A stretch of 49,127 bases of DNA from Deltaproteobacteria bacterium (GTDB lineage Bacteria > Desulfobacterota > JAFDED01). Every line of letters begins with the position of its first letter. The stretch's first letter is position 1. A model generated the notes under the pieces. The model was given only the letters and a program-made list of their open reading frames with translations, did not search any database and had not been told where the DNA came from. Positions 7,756-16,088 of this stretch are shown here, piece after piece. The position numbers and the translations under genes were made by a program. Location of the stretch: positions 1-49,127 of the forward strand of contig JAFDED010000021.1 of NCBI GenBank assembly GCA_019310535.1, written 5' to 3'.

Positions 7756-8220
7756 ACCACTCCTTCTTTTTTTACCGGCATATTTTTTATTTTTGCTCTA
7801 ACCGCTCCGGGGTTATCCAAACGGATTAGATATGCCCGGAGCTTCACGCCTTCGGGCAGAGATGACCATAGCGGGAAGCCATGCGCTTTATGGCAAAGAC
7901 ATCGCACACCCCTCCTGAATGCTCGGTAGCCCAAATTCCGCAAAATTTGAGGGTTTCGATGAGCCGCGGCAGTTTTTCAACCGGAGTTGAGTCGTTTCCA
8001 GGCTGAAAGACCGGGCCTGTTTCAGCGTATCATCAGGCTCACTGATCTCTTCCAGAAGCCGAGAACAACTATAACTGTTTATGAGAGCAAAGTAAAGAAT
8101 CTTTGTGAGCGGCATTTTACTTACTTTCCGCCATCCTTGACTTTGGTCGAAATGGGGGATATTTTGAAGTAAACTTATAGGAAATGGAAATCAGCAGTGA
8201 AAGCACGGGCAGGAGTGTTG
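7756..8220. other. Divergent intergenic region between the ABC permease and rsmA
   Basis: Open frames exist on the minus strand (7888-8115 and 7680-7943), but neither has a ribosome binding site or recognisable product, and the second overlaps the permease. I see no convincing -35/-10 pair, RNA gene or repeat. Confidence 0.4.
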
Positions 8221-9093
8221 ATGAAATCGAGACACCCTGAAAAACAAAGATCGATCTCCGGAAAGCTCAAGTCCCGAGGCCTTTTCCTGTACAGGAGTCG
8301 CGGCCAGAATTTCTTACTGGACCGGAGCATGCTGGAAAAGATCGCCGATGTGGTGGGTGTGAGTCGGGAGGACCGGGTGGTGGAGATCGGAGCCGGGGTG
8401 GGCAACCTCACCGAGGTTCTCGCCCGGCGGGCCGGTTTGGTTGTGGCCCTGGAAGTGGATAAAGGCTTGCATGAAACTCTTCGCGAATCAGTGGGGCATC
8501 TCCCCAATGTGGAGGTCATGTTTGAAGACGGCCTCCGTGTTGACTACTTCTCGTTCCTGCATAGATGGGGCCACCCCTACCGCATCGTCGCCAACCTTCC
8601 TTTCAGCATTTCCACCCCGATCCTTTTCCATCTCATTCGCCAGCGCGGTGCTTTTCATTCTCTGCATTTGACTTTTCAGCGGGAAGTAGCCAACCGCATA
8701 ATTGCAAGGCCATTGACTCGAGACTACTCAGTGCTGAGCGTGATGGTCCAGGTCTTCATGAATCCCCGAATCGTCCTGTCCATACCGCGTACATGCTTTT
8801 TCCCCAGGCCAAAGGTCGACGCCTCTTTGGTTCACTTCAGTGTTCGGCGCGAGCCGGCGGTTCCACTGCCCGACGAAAAGCTTTTCCAGGCGGTTGTGCG
8901 GGCGGCATTCGCCCAACGGAGGAAAATGCTGCTCAATGCCCTGAGAAGTGCACCAGGCCTGGAACTTTCCCCTGCCCAATTAAGAGAGGCTTTCAATGAA
9001 GCGCAGATCGATCCTCGCCGCCGGGGTGAAAGCCTGGAACTATTGGAATTTTCAGTACTGACAGAAGCCATCGGCCGCGCACTCAATAATTGA
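8221..9093 (+). CDS. rsmA: 16S rRNA (adenine1518-N6/adenine1519-N6)-dimethyltransferase
   Basis: RsmA/KsgA dimethylates two adjacent adenines in the 3' hairpin of 16S rRNA during small-subunit assembly, using S-adenosylmethionine. The start at ATG 8221 is preferred over GTG 8197 because AGGAG lies 5 bases upstream, giving 290 residues, near the family norm. Family motifs in order: RGQNFLLD (28-35), VVEIGAGVGNLTEVL for SAM binding (53-67), catalytic NLPFSIS (125-131; usually NLPYNIS), FQREVANRI, FPRPKVDASLV, FAQRRKMLLNAL and a GRAL-type C-terminus. The Tyr-to-Phe change keeps an aromatic residue. The gene stands alone; the frequent neighbour tsaD is not here. Confidence 0.93.
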   Translation: MKSRHPEKQRSISGKLKSRGLFLYRSRGQNFLLDRSMLEKIADVVGVSREDRVVEIGAGVGNLTEVLARRAGLVVALEVDKGLHETLRESVGHLPNVEVMFEDGLRVDYFSFLHRWGHPYRIVANLPFSISTPILFHLIRQRGAFHSLHLTFQREVANRIIARPLTRDYSVLSVMVQVFMNPRIVLSIPRTCFFPRPKVDASLVHFSVRREPAVPLPDEKLFQAVVRAAFAQRRKMLLNALRSAPGLELSPAQLREAFNEAQIDPRRRGESLELLEFSVLTEAIGRALNN

Positions 9094-9400
9094 TTGGTAG
9101 CCCATTATGCCCTTGCCGCCGTAACCCGCGGCCCTCTCATCAGTACACCTCCTCCTTAAGGTCGATACCTTTTCAATGCTGCGGTCAAATCAGTAAGGCT
9201 CGCCTTTTCTTATGACAGGCTGCCCTTTAAAGTCGCCCCCCTGTCCCGGGACTGAAAAGTTTCATGGTGCTTGGCGTTAAAATCTTGAGTTTTGCCTCTC
9301 CATGTTGTACTTTACAAAAAATGATCGTTCCTGTCCCGGGCCATTAATTGGGCCATTACAAAAAATGGGGCGGAGGTTTTTGGACCAGTGGAGGAAAAAA
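9094..9400. other. Intergenic region upstream of the parvulin lipoprotein, with short repeats
   Basis: No gene is visible. CTGTCCCGGG occurs twice (about 9241 and 9330), GGGCCATTA twice (about 9338 and 9350), and a TTACAAAAAATG word twice (about 9312 and 9356). A promoter candidate is listed separately. Confidence 0.4.
9285..9313 (+). promoter_or_regulatory. Candidate promoter of the parvulin lipoprotein gene
   Basis: TTGAGT (9285-9290), 17-base spacer, TACTTT (9308-9313), about 88 bases before the ATG. Each box has four or five consensus matches, so this is a moderate candidate. Confidence 0.4.
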
Positions 9401-10351
9401 ATGGATAAACGTTGGATTTTGCGATTGCTTTTATTGATGTTCACCATGGCGCTGTTGGGAGCGTGCCAGTCAGGCCCCGGATCCGAGGCGAAAAAAGAAT
9501 CCGAAGAAAAAGTGCTCGCCACCATCGGGGATGAAGTCATATCCCTCAAGAGATTTCAGGAATTGTATGAAAATCTTCCTCCTGAATACCTTTTCAAATA
9601 CCAGGGTGAATCCGGCAAAAAAACACTGTTAGGGCAGATGGTAGAGCTCAAGATGTTTGCCCAGAGTGCGCAACAACTCGGGTTGGACAAAGACCCTGAG
9701 ATCCAGCGCCGCATCAAGGAGGCCCGCGAGAAAATCCTTGCCACCGCGTTTCACATCAAGGAAGTTACGGAAAAGGTGACTGTCTCTGACGAGGAGATAA
9801 GGGAGTATTACGAACTCCATAAAAAAGAGCATATCCGTCCGGAACAGGTCAAAGTACGGGAGATCATCGTAACAAACCCGAAAGAAGCTGAAGAGATAAT
9901 CAAGCTTATCAAGGGGGGGCGCGCAAGCTTCCAATCCCTGGCCCGTGAGAGATCGGTTGACACAAAGCGCGGGGCTTCGGGGGGAGACCTGGGATGGCAG
10001 CAACGCGGGAAAGGCGTTATGGCCAAGCCCGTGGAGGATGCAGCCTTTTCTCTAAAAAAAGGTGAGATTGGCGGCCCGATTAAGACACAATACGGGTATC
10101 ATATCATCAAAGTCGAGGACAGGCGCGAGACCTATCAACGTCCACTGGAGGAAGCGTACCAGCCCATCAAGAATAAAATTCGCAACATCAAGCAGCGGGA
10201 ACTGATGGCACAATTAAAGAAGAAGGTAAAGCAAGACATTAAGCCGGAAATAAACTGGGATCTTCTCAAGCAAATCCCTGTGCGCCAGATTGAGGAGCCG
10301 GTGATATCCCCCGGCTTCAGGGGAAGCTCCAGGTTTCCGTCAGCCCCATAA
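9401..10351 (+). CDS. PpiC/SurA-type parvulin peptidyl-prolyl isomerase lipoprotein
   Basis: Three hundred sixteen residues. Start ATG 9401 follows GGAGG with correct spacing and gives a lipoprotein signal: MDKRWILR, hydrophobic stretch, lipobox LLGAC with C22 as lipidation site; upstream in-frame codons are not used. Residues 38-125 resemble the SurA N-terminal chaperone domain (VLATIGDEVISLKRFQELYE). The parvulin domain covers about 147-238: VKVREIIVTN, SFQSLARERSVD, GGDLGWQQRG, FSLKKGEIGGPIKTQYGYHI. Such proteins fold or escort secreted and outer-membrane proteins in the periplasm. A Lys-rich helix follows. The next gene starts about 100 bases downstream, probably in the same transcript. 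Confidence 0.9.
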   Translation: MDKRWILRLLLLMFTMALLGACQSGPGSEAKKESEEKVLATIGDEVISLKRFQELYENLPPEYLFKYQGESGKKTLLGQMVELKMFAQSAQQLGLDKDPEIQRRIKEAREKILATAFHIKEVTEKVTVSDEEIREYYELHKKEHIRPEQVKVREIIVTNPKEAEEIIKLIKGGRASFQSLARERSVDTKRGASGGDLGWQQRGKGVMAKPVEDAAFSLKKGEIGGPIKTQYGYHIIKVEDRRETYQRPLEEAYQPIKNKIRNIKQRELMAQLKKKVKQDIKPEINWDLLKQIPVRQIEEPVISPGFRGSSRFPSAP

Positions 10352-10447
10352 GTTCCAATGATCAGGGGGCCTGAGCCCCATGGAAAGGCGGGCGAATCAA
10401 GGACCTAACCCGCGCCCGGGAAGTCCAATTGATTATCAGGATACGCC

Positions 10448-10735
10448 GTGGAACTTTTTGATCGCGATCTTCTGCGCCATCTGATTAATCTTGCCGAAAA
10501 ACTTGACATCCAGGTTCGTTTCGAAAAAGTGGGGGACGAAGAGATAAGCAGTAAAGGTGGACATTGCCGCCTTAAGAACCAGCGGCTGTTGATAGTGGAC
10601 AATCGATTATCATTGCCCGAGAAAATCCGCCTTTTTATTGACGCCCTTCGCCAGCAAGACCTGGAAGGCCTTTATGTTCCCCCGCTGATCCGCAGAATGA
10701 TCGAAGGCGAAGAAAAGCACATGACAGAAGAATGA
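10448..10735 (+). CDS. Small conserved-looking hypothetical protein
   Basis: Ninety-five residues, start GTG 10448 with AGGA 8 bases upstream. Sequence is soluble and mixed alpha/beta, with GGHCRLKNQRLLIVDNRLSL and EKIRLFIDALRQQDLEGLYV, then PPLIRRMIEGE. I recall similar short proteins beside PpiC genes in deltaproteobacteria, but have no function to offer. It lies directly after the parvulin lipoprotein in the same direction, so cotranscription is likely. Confidence 0.65.
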   Translation: MELFDRDLLRHLINLAEKLDIQVRFEKVGDEEISSKGGHCRLKNQRLLIVDNRLSLPEKIRLFIDALRQQDLEGLYVPPLIRRMIEGEEKHMTEE

Positions 10736-10935
10736 CCCACAAAAACCTGAACCGCCCTGTTGACTGGGCCGTCCATCCACTCCCCCGCCGCAGGCAAAGG
10801 ACTTTCCATGCTGCGGCAGGCAGGGATGTAAGCGCCCCGTAAAATAACACAGAACCCACAGAGAATATCCCGAAAACCATCATTTCATCGCCGGAGAAAC
10901 ACTTGCAATGGGTGAGATGGATACTTATATTCATT

Positions 10936-10971
10936 TAATCCATTCCCTAAAAGTAATCCATTCCCTAAAAG
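10936..10971. repeat. Perfect 18-bp tandem duplication
   Basis: TAATCCATTCCCTAAAAG occurs twice back to back (10936-10953 and 10954-10971). It lies in the non-coding gap before the rhodanese gene; the remainder of 10736-10935 shows no feature. Confidence 0.9.
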
Positions 10972-11012
10972 GTGGTAACGATTGTCGGAGGAAAAAGAAA
11001 TAACCACTGCGT

Positions 11013-11075
11013 ATTTACCGGCGTGCACCGGTGGGTAAATAAAAGGTATCAACCGGTAAAACCGAACGGTGGACG
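11013..11075 (+). promoter_or_regulatory. Structured leader upstream of the rhodanese gene
   Basis: ATTTACC (11013-11019) pairs with GGTAAAT (11034-11040), enclosing an alternative hairpin ACCGG/CCGGT (11017-11021 and 11028-11032). A further CAACCGGTAAAACCG follows at about 11051-11065. The overlap permits mutually exclusive folds about 40-100 bases upstream of the start. It could be an attenuator, an operator with ACCGG repeats, or chance. Confidence 0.3.
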
Positions 11076-11109
11076 GAAACTTTGGGCATGGACGGAATGG
11101 AGGATGCTT

Positions 11110-11430
11110 ATGGAGCCCCTGAAAATATCACAGGAAGAAGCTAAAGAGAGACTGGACCGGGGTGAAAACATTTTCTTTCTCGATGTGAGAGGCCACCCGG
11201 ATGACCATAAAATCAAAGGTGCCTTGGTTGTCCCCCCGGCAGAGGTAGCTGCTCAGGCAGACCGGATCCCCAGAAACAAAACGATAATAACCTACTGCAC
11301 CTGACCCGATGAGGCAACCAGCGCCCGTGTGGCGCAACAACTGATGAAAATGGGCTACACCGATGTATATGCCCTCATGGGTGGATACGATACATGGGTT
11401 GAAGCGGGGTATCCTCTTGAAGGGCGTTGA
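11110..11430 (+). CDS. Rhodanese-like protein with in-frame TGA at codon 65: candidate selenoprotein (or nonsense-mutated gene)
   Basis: Start ATG 11110 has GGAGG 6 bases upstream. The frame reads a rhodanese domain (FFLDVRGHPDDHKIKGALVV) to TYCT, then TGA at 11302-11304, then continues in the same frame with PDEATSARVAQQLMKMGYTD, LMGGYDTWVEAGYPLEGR and a TGA stop at 11428. Total 106 codons. In the related rhodanese subgroup the loop reads YCTCP(N/D)EATSARVA, so the TGA replaces a Cys, the classic selenocysteine pattern. C63 is the usual catalytic Cys position. A hairpin fitting a bacterial SECIS follows the TGA (separate entry). Without the readthrough the product would lack half the active-site loop. 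Nonsense mutation or sequencing error is the alternative. It heads a redox module with a TrxB-like flavoprotein and ferredoxin. Confidence 0.72.
11302..11335 (+). promoter_or_regulatory. Candidate bacterial SECIS element after the in-frame TGA
   Basis: After TGA (11302-11304) there are 16 bases, then GCGCC (11321-11325), loop CGTGT (11326-11330), GGCGC (11331-11335): a perfect 5-bp G/C stem. The apical loop begins 21 bases after the TGA and has G as its second base, which fits the published bacterial SECIS consensus (short loop with a G in the first two positions, about 16-37 bases from the UGA). SelB recognition is inferred. Confidence 0.5.
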
Positions 11431-11496
11431 TCTCCTGCAAATCAAGCTTCTCAACTGGAAACGCTTGTAAAATGCAGAAACATTGTGATAAGAATT

Positions 11497-11532
11497 AATA
11501 ACCGGAGCGCGCTGTTCCGTGCCCCGGTTATT
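11497..11532. repeat. Nine-bp inverted repeat between rhodanese and TrxB-like genes
   Basis: AATAACCGG (11497-11505) and CCGGTTATT (11524-11532) enclose an 18-base G/C-rich loop. No T-run follows, so it is not a standard terminator; it may limit readthrough or stabilise transcript ends. A TATAAT at 11566-11571 downstream may be a -10 box for the next gene, but the -35 is poor. Confidence 0.5.
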
Positions 11533-11669
11533 CTAACACTTGCTCTCTTTCAACATTTATGTATATATAATGGGGTAACCCCGGGACAAAAAAACGGTGA
11601 CATTCTCATGTTGATCCGGGCTGTGCTCATCAGCACTGTATCTCATAAGTCAAAGAAACTGGGGTGTCA

Positions 11670-12698
11670 ATGAACAACAAAAAGCATCAAAAACCGGGCA
11701 ACCGAAAGCCGGGAAACGCCTCCCAGTTCGATCTGATGATCATCGGCGGCGGCGTGACCGGCCTTGCTGCAGCCATGTATGCCGGACGGTTGCACCTGAA
11801 AACTCTTGTCCTGGGCAGCACTACAGGCAGCGAAATGCCTATCGGCGGGACTATCACCTTGACGGAAATCGTCGAAAACTACCCGGGGTTCCTTCGCACG
11901 TCAGGGCCGGAGTTGGCGGAACAGATGCGGAACCACGCAGAAGATTACAGTGAGTACGTAGCCATCCGGGAAGAAAGAGTGGTTGATGTTCAACAGATTT
12001 GCGAAACATCATGTTTTGCGGTGATAACAGAGAAACATCAATACAGCGCCAAAACGATAATCTTTGCCACGGGCACACAATGGAGAAAGCTGGACATCAA
12101 AGGCGCTGAAGAATTCGAAAATCGGGGTGTCCAGTATTGTGCACTTTGCGATGGGCCGTTATACAGGGATCAAGCGGTTGCGATTATTGGAGGAAGCGAT
12201 ACCGCCGTCAAGGAAGCTCTTCTTTTGGCAAAGTATGCCAAAAAGGTCTTCGTTATATATCGAGGGGAGAAACTCAGAGCGGAACCGGTAAATGCAAAAA
12301 GGATAGAAAATGAACCGAAAATAGAGGTGATCTGCTGCACACACGTTGTGGAAATCAGGGGGAATAAAGTTGTCGAAAGCATAGTTATGGATAAAGCGTA
12401 TAAAGGTGAAAAAGAGATGAAAGTGGATGGCGTTTTCGGAGCCATCGGCAATATACCATTATCGCATTTAGCCAAAAAACTGGATGTAAACACCAATGAC
12501 AAACAGGAGATCATCATAGACCATCGCGATTCCTCCACCAATATCCCCGGTGTCTTTGCGGCAGGCGACGTTACAGACAAAGAATTCAAGCAGATTGCTA
12601 CGGGTGCGGCGGAAGGGGTGCTCGCCGCCTATTCCGCATATAAGTACGTCAACGAGAACGAGTTTGTGTGCATCTTTTATGACGAACAATATCGGTGA
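11670..12698 (+). CDS. Thioredoxin-reductase-like flavoprotein (possibly ferredoxin-linked)
   Basis: Three hundred forty-two residues from ATG 11670 (GTG 11664 is also possible). Two nucleotide-binding folds: FAD motif IIGGGVTGLAAA (24-35) and FAAGD near 296-300; the redox-active pair is C157-ALC-160 in QYCALCDG, as in TrxB. The second fold has GGSDTA (174-179), but the usual HRRxxxR NADPH-phosphate motif reads YRGEKLR (197-203). Loss of the first Arg pair argues against ordinary NADPH use. A ferredoxin gene follows 40 bases downstream, so this may resemble the ferredoxin-dependent flavin thioredoxin reductases of anaerobes. That role is inference; NADH dependence or a different disulfide substrate is also possible. 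Confidence 0.85.
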   Translation: MNNKKHQKPGNRKPGNASQFDLMIIGGGVTGLAAAMYAGRLHLKTLVLGSTTGSEMPIGGTITLTEIVENYPGFLRTSGPELAEQMRNHAEDYSEYVAIREERVVDVQQICETSCFAVITEKHQYSAKTIIFATGTQWRKLDIKGAEEFENRGVQYCALCDGPLYRDQAVAIIGGSDTAVKEALLLAKYAKKVFVIYRGEKLRAEPVNAKRIENEPKIEVICCTHVVEIRGNKVVESIVMDKAYKGEKEMKVDGVFGAIGNIPLSHLAKKLDVNTNDKQEIIIDHRDSSTNIPGVFAAGDVTDKEFKQIATGAAEGVLAAYSAYKYVNENEFVCIFYDEQYR

Positions 12699-12738
12699 AT
12701 TATTTCTCGGAATGACTTGAAAGACAGGAGGAACCAGT

Positions 12739-12930
12739 ATGGCTAAAAATTTGTATGTGGACGAGAGCGAATGTATTGGATGCGAATTGTGCGTGGACAC
12801 GTGCCCTGAAGTATTCCAGATGAACGAAGACGGAATTTCGGAGATTATAAACCCCGAAGGCGCTCCTGAAGAAAAAATCCAGGAGGCTATTGACAATTGT
12901 CCGGTGGAATGCATCCAATGGGTGGAATGA
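12739..12930 (+). CDS. Small 4Fe-4S ferredoxin
   Basis: Sixty-three residues, acidic, start ATG 12739 after an AGGAGG site. Cluster motif CIGCELCVDTC (C12, C15, C18, C22) and a second CPVEC (C54, C58). C12/C15/C18/C54 would bind one 4Fe-4S cluster, with C22 and C58 left over as in Desulfovibrio-type single-cluster ferredoxins, where they form a disulfide. It carries low-potential electrons in the cytoplasm. Placement right after the TrxB-like gene suggests it is that enzyme's electron donor or acceptor. Confidence 0.92.
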   Translation: MAKNLYVDESECIGCELCVDTCPEVFQMNEDGISEIINPEGAPEEKIQEAIDNCPVECIQWVE

Positions 12931-13128
12931 AAGAGCAACCAAAAGGTCCGACATCCCCGGCCGCCCGAGACGGCAGGTTTCGATGAAACACCTCGTTCGG
13001 GAACTCAGGACTTTATACTAGAAGCAACAGCGGGTTTTTTACCGCTGCCGGACAAATAAGCATGTCCTTTCAAAAGACCGTCACACGGGAGGACATGGAG
13101 GGGCAAAGTGCAAATTCATCCACCTGGG
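12931..13128. other. Convergent gap with short hairpin
   Basis: CAGCGG (13028-13033) and CCGCTG (13042-13047) form a stem whose loop holds a T-run; no T-run follows on either strand. No gene seen. Confidence 0.4.
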
Positions 13129-14523
13129 TCAGTCCGCCGGGAGGTGTTCCTTGTCCTGGACGACATGCACCGTACCTATGCTCTCCCATGCCTGGATGGA
13201 CTTTTCCAGATCACCCATCACCGCAATGATGGTGTCCCGTGGTCTGAGACAAGAGCTTGCAGTCTGGAGAATGTGCTCCAGACGCACTGCCCGAATGCGA
13301 TCTTTAAATTCATAGAGTGAGGAAAGCCCGAGGCCATAAAGTTCCGTTTCAAGCACACGGCCGGCAATCTTGGAGGGTGTCTCCAGCCCCAGGGGAAACG
13401 ACCCTACATAGAATCCTTGTGCGGCTTCCAGCTCTTCTTCCGTCGCGCCGGTCTCCCGGTAGCCCTCAATGGTATCCAGAATGCGATTCACCACCTCTGG
13501 TGCTAATTCAGGCGTGGTAAAGGTGGAGATGATGAAGGGGCCGGGATGCTTCCTGGCCTTGAAACGGCTGGAGATTCCGTAAGTATAACCGCGTTTGACG
13601 CGTATCTCTTCCATCAGCCGCGACGAGAACCCCCCACCCCCCAATATGTAATTCATCACCTTGGCGGCATGATAAGATGGATAATTGCGTGATATTCCCA
13701 GATGCCCCATGCGAATTTGGCACTGGGTAAAGCCGGGCCGAAGAAAAAGATGGACGTTTCTTCCTGAGGGTTCGGGCAAAGAAATTTTTTCTCTCCCTTC
13801 TTCGGGGGCTGCACCATCGCCCTGCTCAAAAAGATGCCGTATTTTTTCCGCCACCTCCTCCGCATGGACATCTCCCACTATAGCCATGGCCATCTTAGAG
13901 GGATGGATTATTTTGGAATAATGGGAGCGTAAATCCTCCACAGAGGAGGATTCCACCGATGCCATGGTGCCGTCCGGGGGGTGACCGTATGGGGTATCCT
14001 TGAATAAAAGCGACTCGAAGGCCTCCCCGGCCACTTGGGATAGATCCTGCTGCTTATTTCTTAAAGCACCCAGCCTTCTTTCTTTTAATAAAAGAAATGC
14101 ATCGGAAGGAAACGTCGGTTGGAGGACGATATCGCATACAATCTCCAGCAGCGCGTCCAGATCCTCGGATAAACCCTGTAGTTTGATCCACCCCGCATCC
14201 CATCCGGCTTCCGATACCATAACGGCACCCAGTGAATCCAGCGCCAATGATATCTCTTCTTCGCTCCGCTTCCCGGTCCCCAGCAGGAGACCCTCCATGG
14301 TAAGCTTGGTGATGCCCTCCTTGCCCAAGGGGTCGGTCTCGGCTCCGTTTTTAATTATCATATGGAGACAAACCACGGGCAACTTGTGGTGTTCTACCAC
14401 ATAGAGAATCATCCCGTTCTGAAGCCGGTGATGAACCACAGGGGGGATAACATGGTTTTCCCCCATGGGGCCCTGAGGTGCGGAGAACAGATAAGAAGAA
14501 TCATCCATTTTGAGAGTAAACAT
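13129..14523 (-). CDS. M16B peptidase-like protein, zinc motif absent (structural subunit)
   Basis: Four hundred sixty-four residues. Start ATG 14523 is chosen because GGAG lies 8 bases upstream; the longer open frame above it is a shadow of the neighbouring gene. The fold matches the insulinase/processing-peptidase family: HHRLQNGMILYVVEHHKLPV at the N-terminus, GGGGFSSRLMEEIRVKRGYTYG in the second half. Where active members have HxxEH, this reads TKLTMEGLL (72-80), so no zinc site. In two-chain bacterial M16B peptidases the C-domain subunit typically lacks the motif but carries the R/Y pair, here the conserved RGYTYG. It lies 16 bases after its active partner and surely pairs with it. Cytoplasmic or exported location is unclear; no signal peptide is visible. 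Confidence 0.88.
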   Translation of the reverse strand: MFTLKMDDSSYLFSAPQGPMGENHVIPPVVHHRLQNGMILYVVEHHKLPVVCLHMIIKNGAETDPLGKEGITKLTMEGLLLGTGKRSEEEISLALDSLGAVMVSEAGWDAGWIKLQGLSEDLDALLEIVCDIVLQPTFPSDAFLLLKERRLGALRNKQQDLSQVAGEAFESLLFKDTPYGHPPDGTMASVESSSVEDLRSHYSKIIHPSKMAMAIVGDVHAEEVAEKIRHLFEQGDGAAPEEGREKISLPEPSGRNVHLFLRPGFTQCQIRMGHLGISRNYPSYHAAKVMNYILGGGGFSSRLMEEIRVKRGYTYGISSRFKARKHPGPFIISTFTTPELAPEVVNRILDTIEGYRETGATEEELEAAQGFYVGSFPLGLETPSKIAGRVLETELYGLGLSSLYEFKDRIRAVRLEHILQTASSCLRPRDTIIAVMGDLEKSIQAWESIGTVHVVQDKEHLPAD

Positions 14524-14539
14524 TTTCATTTCTCCGGTG

Positions 14540-15838
14540 TTATTCAATCGGACCGAGCCGGGTGTTCTCATCCTCTGTAACGGGAACCAGAGTAACCACC
14601 GTGCGATTGGAAGGACGGAGATACTCCTGGGCCACCCGCAATACATCTTCCGCCAGAATAGTTTGATACCGTTGATTGATATGCTCCGCCATCCTCCAAT
14701 CCCCCGCCCTGGTCTGATACTGCCCCAGGACCAGGCCCTTGAAAAAGTTCGTCTGGAGAGAGAGCAGATACGAGGAGCGAAGTTGCTTTTTTGCCTTTTC
14801 CAACTCCTCAGCCGCAACCGGCGTCCGTGCCAGAGACTCCGTCTCGTCCAAGATATCCCGTTCAAGTCGGCTGATATCAACAGCCGGGGCTGCTGTGGCA
14901 TTGATTATCATCAGGCCGTCATCTGCACTCAAAAACGGGGGTTGGCCGACGTCCGCTCCGGCCTCAACAGCCTTGCCTGTTTTGACGAACTTCTGATAAA
15001 ACCTTGCGGATCGTCCATGCGCTAATAGCGTGGCAACGGCCAAAAGCGGATAGATGTCAGGATGAGTGATATTGGGCACGTGATATCCGGCGCAAAATAA
15101 AGGAAGGCGTGCCATTTTCCGCACAACTGCCCGCTTTTCGCCCCTTTGCGGCCGTTCCCGACTCCGCACGGGCGGAGGCGGTTTCTGCCGCTCCATGGTG
15201 TCGAAATATTTCCGGACCGTCTCCAACGCTCTTTGCGGATCAAGGTCTCCCACCATAACAATCACGGCATTGTTGGGGGCATAATACGTCCTATAAAATT
15301 CTCTGCACTCCTCTACGCTGATGGAACGAAGATCGCTGTCCCACCCGATAACAGGCCACTGGTACGGGTGCTGGTCGAAGGCCGTTGCATAAAGCTGCTC
15401 CATGGCCATGCCGTCCGGCGAGTTCACGATCCGCAAGCGCCGCTCACTTCTCACCACCTCACGCTCGGTCTTGATACCCTCCATATCCAGGAGGAGGTTG
15501 GAGATTCGTTCGGCCTCCAGACGTGCCGCCAGTTCAAGCCGATCGGACGGCAGATTTTCAAAATAAGCGGTGCAATCCTGTGTAGTAAAGGCATTGAGTT
15601 CTCCGCCATTGGCCTGAATAATCCGTGAAAACTCCTCGGGCTTGAGGTTGGTAGTTCTCTTGAACATCAGATGCTCAAAGAGGTGTGCAATACCCGTTAT
15701 TCCGGGCATCTCATTGCGCGATCCCGCCGCAAAATGGACCTGGAATGAAACGGAGGGAACCATGTGATCCTCCAGCGCCAGCACCTTAAGACCGTTTTCC
15801 AGATCAAATTCTCGAACCCCAGACCAGACGTCTGCCAT
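14540..15838 (-). CDS. M16B zinc metallopeptidase (active subunit)
   Basis: Four hundred thirty-two residues from ATG 15838, which has GGAGG 7 bases upstream; the frame above is non-conserved. Catalytic inverted zinc motif HLFEH at 52-56 within GITGIAHLFEHLMFKRTTN, with the distal Glu in the ERISNLLLDMEGIKTEREVV region. The C-terminal domain has the usual ELEKAKKQLRSSYLLSL segment. Hydrolyses peptides in a closed chamber formed with the second subunit encoded just downstream. Promoter candidate at 16089-16118. No signal peptide is seen. Confidence 0.92.
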   Translation of the reverse strand: MADVWSGVREFDLENGLKVLALEDHMVPSVSFQVHFAAGSRNEMPGITGIAHLFEHLMFKRTTNLKPEEFSRIIQANGGELNAFTTQDCTAYFENLPSDRLELAARLEAERISNLLLDMEGIKTEREVVRSERRLRIVNSPDGMAMEQLYATAFDQHPYQWPVIGWDSDLRSISVEECREFYRTYYAPNNAVIVMVGDLDPQRALETVRKYFDTMERQKPPPPVRSRERPQRGEKRAVVRKMARLPLFCAGYHVPNITHPDIYPLLAVATLLAHGRSARFYQKFVKTGKAVEAGADVGQPPFLSADDGLMIINATAAPAVDISRLERDILDETESLARTPVAAEELEKAKKQLRSSYLLSLQTNFFKGLVLGQYQTRAGDWRMAEHINQRYQTILAEDVLRVAQEYLRPSNRTVVTLVPVTEDENTRLGPIE

Positions 15839-16088
15839 ATTACCGCCTCCCTGCTGGCAAATAGGTGCCCTCGAGACAGGCCGAAGGCTTTTTGTTCGCT
15901 TCATGAAACGGCGGTCTCCTTAATGGGCTGAAAAAGCGCATTAAAGAGCCTGCGAAAGATTCATCCCATCGAAAAGGTCTGCCTTGATGGATACCACTCA
16001 CCCATTACAATACATTATCGCCGGCCATTCTCAAAGAAATATTCAACAAAAACAGATGATAACTGCGGGTAAACGTAAAAACGAGCCC

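Noticed and set aside
7888..8115. 75-codon minus-strand frame upstream of the ABC permease
   Set aside because: Only a weak GGAAAG precedes it and the product resembles nothing; not called a gene.
11302..11304. TGA read as a simple end of a short rhodanese
   Set aside because: The active-site loop and the whole C-terminal half continue in frame after it, so a plain stop is the less likely reading, though a nonsense mutation remains possible.
14538..14901. N-terminal extension of the M16 second subunit
   Set aside because: This part only shadows the preceding M16 gene in another frame; the ribosome binding site supports ATG 14523.
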